A DNA stretch of 64,000 bases, from assembly GCA_003024175.1 (NCBI GenBank), contig MDYQ01000002.1:1-64000 (forward strand), given 5' to 3'. Below the pieces are notes generated by a model that did not search any database, was not told the origin of the DNA, and saw nothing but the letters and a program-made list of their open reading frames with translations. Origin of the DNA: Planoprotostelium fungivorum. Its lineage: Eukaryota > Evosea > Variosea > Cavosteliida > Cavosteliaceae. A program made the position numbers and the translations under genes. Of the stretch, positions 21,902 to 34,400 are shown one piece after another. Numbering within the stretch: position 1 is the first letter of the stretch; the number at the start of each line of letters is the position of its first letter.

Positions 21902-23937
21902 AGCTTCTTCCTCTTCCAGTAGAGAAGGTATTGACCTCCCTGCACTTGGTGCATCTGTTCCAATGTCTCTCTGTGGAGGAGGGTTGTCCTTTCTCTGCAG
22001 AGGTCTTCCATCCACAAGTGAAAGAGGATGACTCCAAGGACATCTTCTCCTCTTCAGTCTATGCCATCTCATCTCATGCAACAGATGAAGATGAAGATGA
22101 AGGTGATGGTGATGATGAAGATGGTGATGACAGCACCTGGTAGGATGCGTGAACAGAGATGAATCCTCTGGGATGGAGAGAGGGGAGAGATCTGTCTGGC
22201 CACCACTCTCGACGACTGATCGACCAACCTGATGGCCCCCGTCTCTCCCCTCCCCAGTCCAAATTCGAGTCCTGCCATGTCCGAGAAATTGCCCGGGAGA
22301 TGCTGCACGTTGAACTTCTGAACACTTCCACTCTGCCTGAAGAGTTCTTTGCATAGAAAGCGTGTCTCTATCTCCAAGAGGAAGAAGAGGGAGAAGAGGT
22401 TGTCTGGCTCTCTCTCCCTCACGGCATCCATCAGGAAGTGGAGGAGCTCTCGTTGGGAGGGTGGGTACTTCAGCAGCCACAAGAGGAGAAGCTTGTGATC
22501 ACCCACCAAGATGCAAGAGAGACACTTGACTTTGACGTTGCCTGTGGGTGTGAGGTTGGGATGCAGAAGAGGCTAACCCGTGTTGTTGGCGTAGCGGGAG
22601 ATGTATTCATGGGGGAAGCCTCTGTCTTTCATCTGTTGGATTCTCCACAGACTGGCCGATTCATCTTCTATGATTTCGATCTTCACTCTCATGGTGCGTT
22701 GGATGTAGTTCCCCCACTGTAATCTGGCCACCTGAAAGGACATCAGGTTCATGATCACTGTGGTCATCGTCTCACTTGCGATGCACCCTGAAAGCCGAGA
22801 CGGCGTGCGGTGGTGTTGAATTTTCCGCTTCCCACTGCCCAATTGCAAAGTCGATGAGCCCAACTGAGACCCTGCAGATGATGTCACCAATGGAGATCGA
22901 GTGATCACACCTTTTGGTGTTCACCACAATGATCCATCCAACAGATGATGATCTTGTTCAATGTCTTCTCCCACAGGTTGAATATGGAGGTGTGAGCCTT
23001 CTTCGTGCACCAATTCCAAAGAGGACGTTTGGTCCAGATGCCAGTGAGCCAGTTGAGAAGCATGAATGCGTTACAAACGTGGCCCACCGAGAACAAGCGT
23101 CGAGCTTTGCTGATGAGGCGATCGGCTTCCAATTCGATCGAAACCTGAGTTTGAAATGAATGAAGACAATCGACAGAACACTTCACCCCTTCACGGTTGT
23201 GCACTGCCAATTCTAGGTCGTCCATGGTAGCCGATCTGAAGAACGGGAATTCGTGTTGGTTGAATTCAGAGACGTAACACTCGTGTCTCTGAATATCCAT
23301 CGTGTCTTCGGGGGAGAAAAAAGACAGTGCCGATCCATCATACGGCTGTGGCTTCTCGAAACCCAGACAGATCACCTCAGGCTGGGATGAGTGAGTCTAT
23401 GATGTGTAGTGGTCTCTTACGTATCGAAGGATGTAGAGGGTGGTGGCAGCGATGTGTGAGCACACGAAGAATGGTTTCGTGTTGCAGCTACATCTGGCGT
23501 AGACGATTCGATCTATCCAGAAGGAGAACCACACTCGAAAGCCTTTCACTTTGGTGGCAATGTAGTGGATGCACACGTTCGTCTGACTGTAGATCGATGA
23601 GAGGTGTTCGAGAAGGATGGCACACCAGATGAAGTTTTCGATCTCTAGGTTGACTCCATCCTCGAGGTGGGTCGAACCTGCACTCCACTCGAATTTATCG
23701 CCGTATAATTGTAAGATGTACGCCATATGATCGGCGAGCTCCACTGCAGGTGTGACCTATGTTACATGAGCTCTTGGGCGACTCATATGAGAGTCATACC
23801 CCGAACTTTTCAGGGTCTGGATGGATTCTAGCCACGTGTAGGGTGTTGACTTTGAACAGAGGACTCTCCTTCAAGGTGTAAGAGGATGAGAAGGTTTCAA
23901 TTGATATAGGCCAGAGAGAATCCGGATTTTCCTGCAT
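21892..23937 (-). CDS. SWIM zinc-finger protein, ZSWIM4-8 type
   Basis: In animals ZSWIM8 is a cullin-RING substrate adaptor; a similar scaffold role is possible. The N-terminal exon (MQENPDSLWPISIETF) splices to a conserved block ending in the SWIM finger: RVWFSFWIDRIVYARCSC, eight residues, CSHIAATTLYILR. The C-x-C-x8-C-x-H spacing and flanking helix match the ZSWIM4-8 class. Downstream exons give helical segments such as LISKARRLFSVGHVCNAFML and HKLLLLWLLKYPPSQRELL. The last exon is inferred as EDVLGVILFHLWMEDLC to KRKKLQN. An in-frame upstream ATG at 24054 would add 39 residues. Some middle junctions (22.8-22.9 kb) are uncertain. Confidence 0.7.
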
Positions 23938-24103
23938 TCGTTCGTGTCGGTTCGTGTCGTGCGTGTGCCTGTTGGAATCAATTCTATCGAACAGATCGAA
24001 GACAAAGATGACGATGCACCTGAAGAGGTGTCGAGGAATGGTGGCCAACCTCAATTACGTACAACTACAACGAGCCAACTTTCCAATTCAACAGGTTTAT
24101 TCC

Positions 24104-27100
24104 TCAGCCGACAAAAATCCTCCGATATCTGATGATGCCATCGCAGAAGACATTCTTCTCATCTCACGTCTCATCTTCATCGATGGCCGTGTTGACCAAC
24201 TCTTGCAAGTTCTCCTGGGTCAAAGTGGCCAACTTTTCGACCTCTTCCTCCGAGTGAAGGAGACTGATGGACTTGATGTTCAGCACGTTCAATCCCAATC
24301 TTCCCGCTTGGTCTCTGACCCAATTGTGTTGTGCCCTCTTCGTTTTCATGTGCTCCAAGATGGCCGGTCCATGCATCCTCAGCACTGCACTCTCCCAAAT
24401 GGGTACCAATCGATCCTCCTGTTCTCATCAGGAGACGTCTAACAGACACTTCACCTTTCGATTCCACTGTTCCGTGGCAAAGAGGTTGGCGTGCAATGGA
24501 GAAGCCACGAGGGGTGTCGTGTCACCGAGAGAGTTGTAGATGAGGGTGAAGTCTGCCTTGGAGATGAGACCACTGGGTATGGAAGTCTCTATGGTGGACC
24601 ACAGACCATTGGCACCGGAAGGAATGAAGATCTCGTGATCTCCTCTGTCGTTTCCAATGATGGCTGCGATGGCCCCCGCTTCCGTCAGTTGATTCACCTT
24701 CTCTCTGTCATTCGATGTTCTCTTCATATGACTTATATCGAATGGAATTGAATATGGAGGGTTGTAGATGGATGACCTTCTCGACAAAGGTGCAGCCACC
24801 GCGTGAGGCTAATGCGATCTTCCCTCGCACCATCTCCTTGTTTTGTATCGTCGTGCATCCTTCCACGGGGGACACCAACACCAACTCTCCCTCCACTATC
24901 CCATTCAGCTGTACTACCATTCGAATGAAACACACCTCCCGTTAGATTCAATGTGGGCCCAAAGGCAGAGGGAGCGGCTCGATAGATTCCACGCAGGAGA
25001 GGTGGTTCGGTCAGTTGTAGAATGACAGGTTCAACCGTTTCACTCTTGTACCCTATCTCTCCGTCAGATTTCTCCGGAATTTCTGCGACATTTCACCCTG
25101 CATGACGAGGTGTACGGCGATGATGGATGGTTTCGTAGATGGTGGAGGTACCGTTGTAGATGATGACGTCACCACCTTCTCAAACTCTTCTACTCCCCAG
25201 ACGTTTCCCGGAAAATTCGAGAGGTAGTCGATGCTGAGATTGCGTGATATCGACTGAGAGAACAAATCCAATCGATCTTCTTGAGGACACATACTGTCCT
25301 CTTCTTCTCCCTTCACCTACGCCCCTCAGCGACGCATCGATCTCTCTCTCACCTCTAACAGTTGATCGAAGGGAAAGGGATGACCTTCTGTCGTGAAGAC
25401 ATGCTTCCCTCGATTGTAATGGTTGTCCTGATCGAATAAGAGGTAGAGGTACTTGAGTGTCTCTGACAAGAAGAATGAATCGAGACGATCTTCCAATCGA
25501 CGTGTAAGGGGATCGGCCACGGCGGCAAATCCACAGGGAACTCGCGTGAAATTCTGAAGGTCTCTCAACACCTGTCACCTTCAGCTCCATCTCCTTCTCC
25601 CTCTCACCCTCTTCCCCACATCGAGGTAGATCGGATCGCGGGTCGCTATCGCAGGTTTCAGTCACCTCCACTATCACAGATCTCACCTAGGTAGAGGAAG
25701 TAGGTGGATTCGATGAATTCGGGACGAAGAGGATAACCACCCCAACCCATGATGGGTGTGCTGTGGATGGTATTGTAGGCCTCCGGTAACAGTCCCAGCT
25801 GCTTCCAGATCTTGAACAACTTTGCGTGCATGTCTCTCGCCTCGTGGAGATCACCGTGGAGCACCTGTGGGAATCAGAGATCACATCAGAATGAAATGCA
25901 GACCATGAGACCAGGCCAGAAGGCTTGTAGACTGTCGATCATGTCCACTCGGGTGACGAAGCCACTCCACATGTTGGCTTGGAGGTAGTAATCTCCTTGC
26001 TTCACAAATCGGCGCAGTGCTCTGTTCAACTGTCTACAGTCATTCGATGGAGACATACAGAGGAGGAGAGGGAAGAGAATGCATTTGGAGCACGTGTTCT
26101 TACCGTATCGAACATGCGGTAGTATTCTTCGTCACCGAATAGAACGTAAGCTTTGAGAAGATACTCGTAATACGAGTCCGCTCCTGATCACTCTCATCAC
26201 GTGATGACGATCATGATGCAACATGACAAATTCAAATGCTTCACCTGCACCGATACTGGAATGCCATTGGATCCAATTTCCATTGATGACGTTGACCACG
26301 TTACCCAACAGATCCAGAGGAGATCTCCTCTTGTACAGCTCCACCAACGATTTCCTCGCCACCTTCTCCCTTCAGCTCTCTCCTCTCCCTTCACTCTCAC
26401 CCTCTCGTATTTTGGGTTACGTGACAATCTAGACAGAGCACCAAATTCTAAGATGAGAGTTCCAGCACCGGCCGTACAAGTCTCCACCGTCTCTGCGGGT
26501 AACACGCCGTGTCTCAGATTCACCTGTGGTGAGTCAGGAGGGTCTCATAAGAGTGAAACACTCGCCCTGGAGTAAGGTATACCCGTTGGGGTGTTGAAGG
26601 CCGGCATCATGCGATCTCCTAATTGGATGGCCAGACGTAACATGTCGTCATCGTAGTGGATGGAGAGATTCGTCGAGTGCTCTACGGCTGCCATGTGAAT
26701 GCCCAATAGACCTACGGGGAGAATGAGTGGGGATGATTTCAACATTCACGGTGAGATCACCTCCCAAGACTCGAATGGTTGTTTCGAAGACGGACACGGT
26801 GACATCTTGGTCAAACTCGAGTGTGTCATTCAATCGGATGATACCCTGTTCGAACTCTGTGAAGTTCCCGAAGACAGCTAGAGTGTCTAAACTATCAACC
26901 AACGTGAGAGAAAAACTGTCGTCTCTTCAGATGAACAGCATTATATAGTCTCCATTGAGTGGAAGTTGTGGAAGATGTATTATGATTGGAAAGCAATTGA
27001 ATCGTGTCACTCGACTCACTTTCCAAGGATATCATCCATGTGTCCTCTGGCTTCGGTACTTCTATCTCTTGGCCTGCACGATAAAGGGCACAACTCATCC

Positions 27101-27318
27101 GAAGGATAAGCGTGATTCATGTAGTTGTCGTAGGTATGAACGAACATCTCCTTCACTTCGCCCCTGATGTCATCATATCAGATGAATCATTCAGAAACAG
27201 ATCTGCGGCACCTGAGAGAATGCAACTCCTCTGGATGAAATACCACAGGAGGAGCGGTACTCGCGACGGTCAAAGAGAAGGAGAGGGAGACCCATAGTAT
27301 GATGGCGCCCAGGACCAT
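24104..27318 (-). CDS. EDEM-like alpha-mannosidase-like protein (GH47) with PA domain
   Basis: EDEM proteins act in the ER on misfolded glycoproteins to start ER-associated degradation. A signal peptide ([20 protein letters not shown]) is followed by the GH47 hallmark [20 protein letters not shown]. Next come [42 protein letters not shown] and [18 protein letters not shown]. Then [38 protein letters not shown] and [17 protein letters not shown] follow, in family order. A protease-associated domain follows ([29 protein letters not shown]), as in EDEM3. About ten introns. The end is uncertain: unspliced, it stops at 24164 after AIDEDET; a 39-nt GTGAGA...CAG intron there gives DEDETYRRIFVG and a stop at 24104, just before AATAAA. 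Neither form ends in KDEL. Confidence 0.88.
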
Positions 27319-27574
27319 GAAGGCCTCACTTGGGGGAGGATGAGTGAGGAGTGCAATGTCTGGAGTTGTGTGACCGTCCGATGATGTCGAATCGCTCAGC
27401 CGGCTCTGTAAATGAGGAAGTCTCCAATTTCAATTTCAATTTTCTCCACGTCGTTACAAACATTGCGAGAGCCATCATCTCGTCTCCTCTCGTCATCCAT
27501 CAATGCTGCAGAGCTGATACGTCTCAACAAAGTTTGTGAACACGAGAGAGACCGAACAAGATGAATACATCTAT

Positions 27575-28513
27575 TTACATGGCCACTGGTGCCTGGGTGT
27601 CATCGCTCTCCGTCTCATCATCCCAAAAGTGTTCTCCCTCCAAGAGTCCGTGTCGAACTCTCTTCTGATTTCTCGTGTTATAATACTTTCCCGCTATCCA
27701 TTGGGTGTATGGCCTCTTCTCCACCACTCGATCTTTGGATCGTTCCTCCTTCATTTCGGATTTTCTCTCCGCTTTAGTGTCGTCTGGCTCCTCAATGGAG
27801 GTCTTTGAGGGTTCGTCTTCTCTCGCGGGTTCATCTTTCTTGTCTCCACTGAGAAGGCAGTACTTGTCGGTCGTCCAGCCACATGTGATGGCGGTTGGGA
27901 TGTAATTGATTCGCTCGGGCGAGGTTGTCTTCTCCGTGGCTTTGGTGGCCCATGAGAACTGTCCATCTTCTAATTGGAGGGTGCTGATTACGTCGTGCCA
28001 AAGGAGAACCAATGGGTTGGTCTCTTCCTCGTGAGAATAAATAGTCTCTTGTGAGCTTGTGAGCTCTTCCTTCTGATCTCTCGTCGCAGATTGACATACG
28101 CTCTGATCGTCTGCATCTCTGCCATCTCTTGCATACATCTGCGAGAGGGCGAACTCAGGTATGTTCTGGGAGAGAACTGCATCTGGTTGGCGAGGTAGGA
28201 ATTCTCCATCGTCCATGAGTTGAATGCCGCTCGCAAAGAGAGCGGCTCGGTACTTGTTGAAATCAGAAGGACTCTTCAGGGCTCTCGAGTATTTGACGCC
28301 ACATTTCTGGAGGAATGGTCAGATTGATCAGAAGAAAAATGAAGCTCACATTGCACAAACTGGACGGGCCTTGCGGACCTTTTCTCCATGTCGTAGTTGC
28401 ATGCGTTTTACATTGCAGACATTTCTTAGTGGCTGTACTTTTGGTGGCTTCGAAAGATCGATCAGAAACATGGACGTGGAAGCTTTCATACCCTCACCTG
28501 TTTTACTGTGCAT
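27575..28513 (-). CDS. GATA-type zinc-finger transcription factor
   Basis: Exon 1 (MHSKT, start 28513) joins TATKKCLQCKTHATTTWRKG. A second intron, GTGAGC...CTCCAG, falls between LCN and KCGVKY, restoring a complete CX2CX18CX2C GATA finger (CLQC...LCNKCG) near residues 16-41. The X18 spacing is the plant/Dictyostelium form. The rest (about 235 residues) is unlike known domains: a helical part (FALSQMYARDGRDADDQ), a Trp-containing patch (TAITCGWTTDKYCLLSGD), a Lys/Glu-rich linker and an acidic end (WDDETESDD). It is head-to-head with the SGNH esterase (295 bp), so co-regulation is plausible. Confidence 0.8.
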
Positions 28514-28808
28514 TATAAACAAGTTTGGTCGGGCTACGTGAGTTTCGTATCTCAGCAGGCAGGTTCTGATCTAACATCAGCTGACAAAGTAAAGGTGAGA
28601 ATCGTATCACCTCTATATACGATTGAATGTTGGGCCGGCTGTCGGTTGTTGCTGATCGAGCTTCCGTTTGGAGGGATGTTACTGTTATAACCGTTGTAGT
28701 CACTCAACTCTAAAACAATCAGGCACAAAAATTCGGACAGCCGCTTCCCCTTCGGTGAAGCTTCATAACCATCACACCACGAGGAAGAGGTAACATCTAT
28801 CATCAGAG

Positions 28809-29587
28809 ATGGCCGCTGACATCAAGAAAGAACCACAGAGAGAAGACATGAACAATGCGAGACGCATTCTGGCTCTGGGAGACTCCCTCACAGAAGGATA
28901 TTATCGATTCGGTACACAATTCCATCCTTACACGGATCGGCTTCACAAACTATTAGAACCAAAGGGAATTTTCGAGGTGATCGAGATGTATCATCCATTC
29001 ACCTCACCATCAATCAGATACACAATGCTGGTGTATCAGGAGAGACAACAGATAGGATGTTAGAGCGCCTTCGTGGTCTTCTAAAACCGAAATCATCTCC
29101 TTGGTACGATCTGGTCGTCATTCTGGGAGGAACAAACGATCTTGGCTTCCGATCCGCTGAAGACATCTTCAAAAACATTCAGCTCATGTCAGGTGGACAT
29201 CAGTCGCACTTCTTCCATCTCACCTCGCGCAGATCTCGTCCAAACACAAAAGTCCGGAGATCGACACAGTAGAGTCGTGATCATGACGGTTCCTCACTGC
29301 AGAAAATCACCTCAATGGATACTGGACAAGAGGAGCTCAGTGAACTCTCAGATCAAGACGTACGCCTCACAGAAGGAAATACCCATCGTGGATCTAGAAT
29401 ACTGGGGAAAGCTCAATCCAATGGGGAAATCAGAAGAAGAGATAGATGAGGTGGGTTGGTGATGATGTGATTGATGGATTGATGTGGTCAGATCTGGGAC
29501 ACGGATGGATTGCACTTCACGCCGGCTGGTTCTGATGTCATAGCCGACGCCCTGTTTCGCACACTATCGACAGAAAATGTAGTATAA
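28809..29587 (+). CDS. SGNH/GDSL ester hydrolase, IAH1-like
   Basis: This is a predicted lipase/esterase of about 210 residues. Block I ALGDSLTEGY carries the nucleophile Ser, block II IHNAGVSGETTDRM the oxyanion Gly, block III ILGGTNDLG the Asn, and block V WDTDGLHFTPAG the catalytic Asp and His. The pattern agrees with isoamyl acetate-hydrolysing esterase (IAH1) and plant CPRD49-like proteins. Three short introns are removed (after GIFE, after LMS, after EEIDE). The last one creates the DGLHFTPAG exon. Start MAADIKKEP at 28809; a second Met lies 14 residues in. It opens a run of three + strand metabolic genes. Confidence 0.87.
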
Positions 29588-29880
29588 CATGAGACACGAT
29601 GTGATGATTTCATCTACCATGTATTGTGGAGTCTTTGTGTACGGGTGAGATTCGACTACCAGGTGAAAATGAAAGCGGTTGGACATACAGCACAAGTGTT
29701 GTCCTCTAACGACAATAAATGGCTGACGTAGACGGCCGTGTCGCAGTTGTGAATTTCCAGTTGTTTGTCTACAAACCTATCGTCGACACAGACAACAAAT
29801 CAGATTCGCAACGCACACAACAAGGTGAGGAGCCGTTCTCTTCGTGAAGCGAATCGTCTCATCTTCTATACAGAAACATC

Positions 29881-31238
29881 ATGTCGGCCCCCAACACACC
29901 CTCTGTAGAACTGAAGCCCACCGGGCAGAAGATGCCTCTCGTTGGCTTTGGATTATGGAAGGTGAGCATCCTCCTCTATTTATCTATCTGGGACAGTTGA
30001 TGGAACAAGATCTCGTTCGAATGCATCGTGACGTCACCGATTGAACTTTCGTGCAGGTCACCAAGTCCGACTGCGCTAACACTGTATACAACGCTATCAA
30101 GACTGGCTACCGTCTGTTCGATGGTGCCTGCGATTACGGAAACGAGAAGGAGGCCGGAGAAGGTGATTTGTTTCCCAGCGTCCATCGACGTCCTTTGTCT
30201 CATCTGTTACAGGCATCCGTCGTGCCATCTCCGATGGATTGGTCAAGAGAGAAGATCTGTTCATCACCTCTAAACTGTGGAACACCTTCCACGCCAAGGA
30301 GCACGTGGCTCAACTGGCCAGAAAGCAGTTGGCCGATTACGGCATCGATTACTTTGATCTCTTCCTGATCCATTTCCCCATCTCCCTCCAATACGTAGAC
30401 CCCGCCACCCGCTACCCCCCCGGCTGGCAAGAGGACGGCAAGGTGGGACACATGATGTCAGCTCTTCTCATCCTCTACAGGTCATCCAGACCAACGTTCC
30501 CCACGCCGAGACCTGGGCCGCCATGGAGAAGCTCGTCGACGAAGGTGAAGGAGAGAGAGGGAGTAAGAGACTGAGGTGGTGACAGGTTTGGCCAAGAACA
30601 TCGGTATCTCCAACTTTGCCGGAGGTCTCATCATAGACCTCCTTCGCACAGCTCGCATCCGTCCCGCTGTCCTCCAGGTCGGTGATCTCGACGATCATCA
30701 CCCCATCATCTCATCCATCACCCTCCATGATGCGATCATCTACGCATCACTCTCCATCCACGACCACCCACACATGACCTGAACCCGACAGGTAGAGCAC
30801 CACCCTTACCTCCAGCAACCCGAGTTGATCAAGTTTGCCAACTTGGAGAAGATCGCCGTGACTGCCTACTCCTCCTTCGGTCCCCAATCTTACATCGAGA
30901 TCGACTTCCCGGGCGCCAAGGATGCCACGCCCCTCTTTGAGCACGAGGTCGTCGTCAAGTTGGCCAAAAAGTACAACAAGGAACCAGCTCAAGTTCTCCT
31001 GAGATGGGCCACACAGAGAGGCATTGCTGTCATTCCAAAGAGCAACAACCAGAAGAGACTGGAGCAGAACCTCCACTGCTGTGATTTCGATCTGAGTGAG
31101 GAGGATCTGAAGAGCTTCGAGAAGTTGGAGCAGGGGATGAGAATGAACAACCCTGGAAACTACCTCCAGCCCCCCATCTACATCTTTGCCGTGAGTCTTC
31201 ATCATCCTCTATCTCATCACTCAATCTTCTTCAGTAAT
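29881..31238 (+). CDS. Aldo-keto reductase, D-xylose reductase-like
   Basis: This is an NAD(P)H-dependent aldehyde/aldose reductase. It matches fungal xylose reductase along its length: [30 protein letters not shown] (catalytic Asp and Tyr), [13 protein letters not shown] (Lys), [16 protein letters not shown] (His). Then come [41 protein letters not shown] and the cofactor motif [10 protein letters not shown] with the Lys/Asn/Arg set of NADPH-binding enzymes. Six introns, five between coding segments; the last lies exactly between the final Ala codon and TAA, so the stop codon is the first triplet of the last exon. A 5' UTR intron (about 29824-29871) seems present. Alternative substrates such as other aldehydes are equally possible. 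Confidence 0.9.
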
Positions 31239-31478
31239 CGATGGATCGAACGAAATAAAGGATGTGAAAACATGTGTTTTGATTCGGACTGCATGTACAG
31301 CTCCTGTGATAAGAGCTCTACGTATAGCCCTTCATTATCTTTCATATATCTGCGAGTCAGACAGTGATTTTTGTCCATAAGGTGTCGGAGAATATCTTCT
31401 ATCAGGTGGGAGTCGTGACCTCCTGAATACCATCCGACACTCTTTCATTTCATTTTCCCAGCTGGGTAGAGAGACGAC

Positions 31479-34400
31479 ATGCTGACCCTCCTCCAACACC
31501 TGGAGCTCAAAGCGAAGACACAAACAGATCAGATCGTGGCCATTTGGGTGCAAGATGGCCAAGAGATCCGATTGACCGTAGGAGAGCTCAATCGTCGTGC
31601 AGAAGATCTGGCCGAATACGTATCGAAGAGATGGAAACCTCAGTCTGGTGCTGTTATAAGCATTCTGTCCACATCAGGTGTCAATCTGCTGGTCACCATC
31701 TTTGGAATCTTGAAGGTTGGTTTCGTCCCTCTCGTCATCAGCCCCAGAAACTCTGCCGAGATCGTCAAGTGAGCACATCACACTGCCCTATCTGATTATT
31801 CTAATCGCACACAGACATTTATACCGAAACTCCAACAGCATCGGTCTGTTGCACGTGGAAGCTTTGTTCCAAGTCGCCAATGCAGTGAGAGAAGTCAATC
31901 TCACGTCCCATCGTGATCCCTCCACCAGGTCAAAGAGGAAGATCCCTCGATCGAATTGATGGCATTACCTCTCTTATTCCAGACACCTGCAGCCACTGGT
32001 TCTCATCCCGATTATCACCCTTCAATTGAACCCCGCGATGCTTGGGTGTTCATGCATAGCTCTGGGTCCACAGGGATACCAAAGATCATCCCCGTCAGTT
32101 CATTCCAGTCTCACTCTTCCTATTGGCTCGGTGCTCAGAAGGGCATTGTCTTACTCGCCGCTCCCACCTTCCATCTCTTCGGATGTCATTTCTCCATGGT
32201 CTACATCGTCCTCAAGGTAGGCCACCATCTCATTCCGAATGACAATCGTGTTGCATCTCATTCCACTCCTGACATCATCACAGAACAACACCATCTTGTT
32301 CCCTCCTTCGTTTCCCACCACGGGAGAGATGATGATCCAACACATCGAGACCTACCAGCCCAGCACCTACGTGGGCATAGCCTCCCTCCTCGAGCAGATG
32401 ATCCCTCTCATCGAGAGTAAACCGTCCATCTGGCCTCAACTGTCGCTCATGAAACACTTTTACTTCGGTGGTGCTCCATGTCCCCCCGGGCTGATGGAGA
32501 GATACCTCAACTATGGAGTCAACCTGGTGGTGAGCCCATCTCCATCGTCTCTTCAAGATGGAACTGAGAGGTGTAGTCCATTCTGGGCTCTACAGAGTGT
32601 CAGCTGATGATGATGACCGGAACGGAAGAAGGGGAACAGAGACATTTTCCTGCCATGGCCGTTATTCCTGGTGTATTGCACCGATGGGAACCATTCGGTG
32701 AACAGATCGAGCTGGTCATCTGCAGAGACAGTCCTCAGAGGTGTCCCATCATGCAGAACACTCCACAGGGTGAGTCCATACGTACGACCAAGATCCAATT
32801 ACGCAGGTGATTACGCCACCGGAGATTTATTCGTACGTACCGGAGAATTCAGCTGTGATGGTAGACCGTTGTTCCTGCTGCAGGGAAGGAAGGACGACAC
32901 CCTCGTTCATTCGAACGGTGAAAAGTCCAACGCCAACGCCATGGAGCAGGTTTGAATTTCGAATCGCGCGGGAAATGACACCCGCAGGACATCAAGGCCA
33001 ACAGTTCCCTTCCCATGAACGTGTGTGTCATCGGACACGGAAGGTTCCAATGTGCAGTCATCGTGCAGATCTTGGGATCGGATGAAATCTCGCGGGAATC
33101 TCGTGACGTCGTCTACAACGCCGTCGCTCGGGCGAATCGAAATTTCCCGTCCCATTCGAGGATTTTCCCGGATAAGGTTCATATCTTAGAGAAGGGAATG
33201 GTACTACCCTGTACCGACAAGGGCAGTGTCATCCGAAAGAGAACTGAAGTCTTGTACCGGGAGGTCATCGAAGAGATGTACACTTCTACCGAGGAAGAAG
33301 ACACCACGATGGCCAAGGAGAGAGAGGTGAGATCTAAGTGAGATTTCACGACGTCATGACCGAGTTGTAGATCGAGGGAGTGGTGGTGGAAGCAGTGAAG
33401 AGGGTGCTGGGACTGAGTGAGGTGGAGGGAGAGCAGAACCTCTTTGACGTTGGATTGGATTCCCTGTGCATCCAGAACATCACCAACACCATCAAGAAGG
33501 CCACCCGAATCCAAGTTCCCACCAGTCTCATGTACCATCATCCCACTCTGAGTGAGTCCATCACCATCACATCGACGATTCGATCAATCATCCATAATCA
33601 CATCGACGATTCGATCAATCATCCATAATCACATCGACGATTGAATTGTGATTTTCGTTTCATCACTGAAGAATGGCAGACGCGTTGATCACTGCACTCG
33701 AGGCCATTCGTGACGGAAAATTCCAAGAAAAAGACGCGTATGAGGAGGCCAATGGGTTGGCCAGGGAGGGTGTGGAGCGGATGAATCAATTACCCGTACA
33801 TTCATCTACAACGATCCCATCCAAGAAAAGAGTGGTCGTATTGACAGGTGATCCATCTCATCTACAATCAACCGACATTCCCAGGAACCACCGGATCCCT
33901 CGGCTCCTTCCTGTTGGAATCGCTGATCGCAGATACTACCGTATCTGAAATCCGCGCCATCGTTCGTGGAGGTGAATCATCTTCCCTCGAAGCTTCACTG
34001 AAATCCACAGACAATTCACGCGTCTTGCAATCGTGGCTGTCACGTGACCTCCCCGCAGCCGAACTACAACAGTCCATCCAATCGAGCCGTCTCAAATTCT
34101 TCCCCCAGGGTGACGACGAGAATTTGGGTCTCGACGAAACTTCCTGGAAAGAGTGGACGGATCACGTGACCGACATCTACTTGTGTGGATGGAAGATGGA
34201 CTGGAACGCCAGTGTCAACAGCTTCCTCCCTCTCATCCGATCCGTCGAAGCCTTCTGCAGGATGTCCTCTCAGGGTCAGCCCAAACGATTGGTCTTCTGC
34301 AGCTCAGTGGGTGCCGTCGTGAGACTGAGCGGGAAGGTGAGTGGGCAGTGTAGATGCATGGAATGAGAGAGGAAAGGTAGAGGAAAAGATGTACGAAGAG

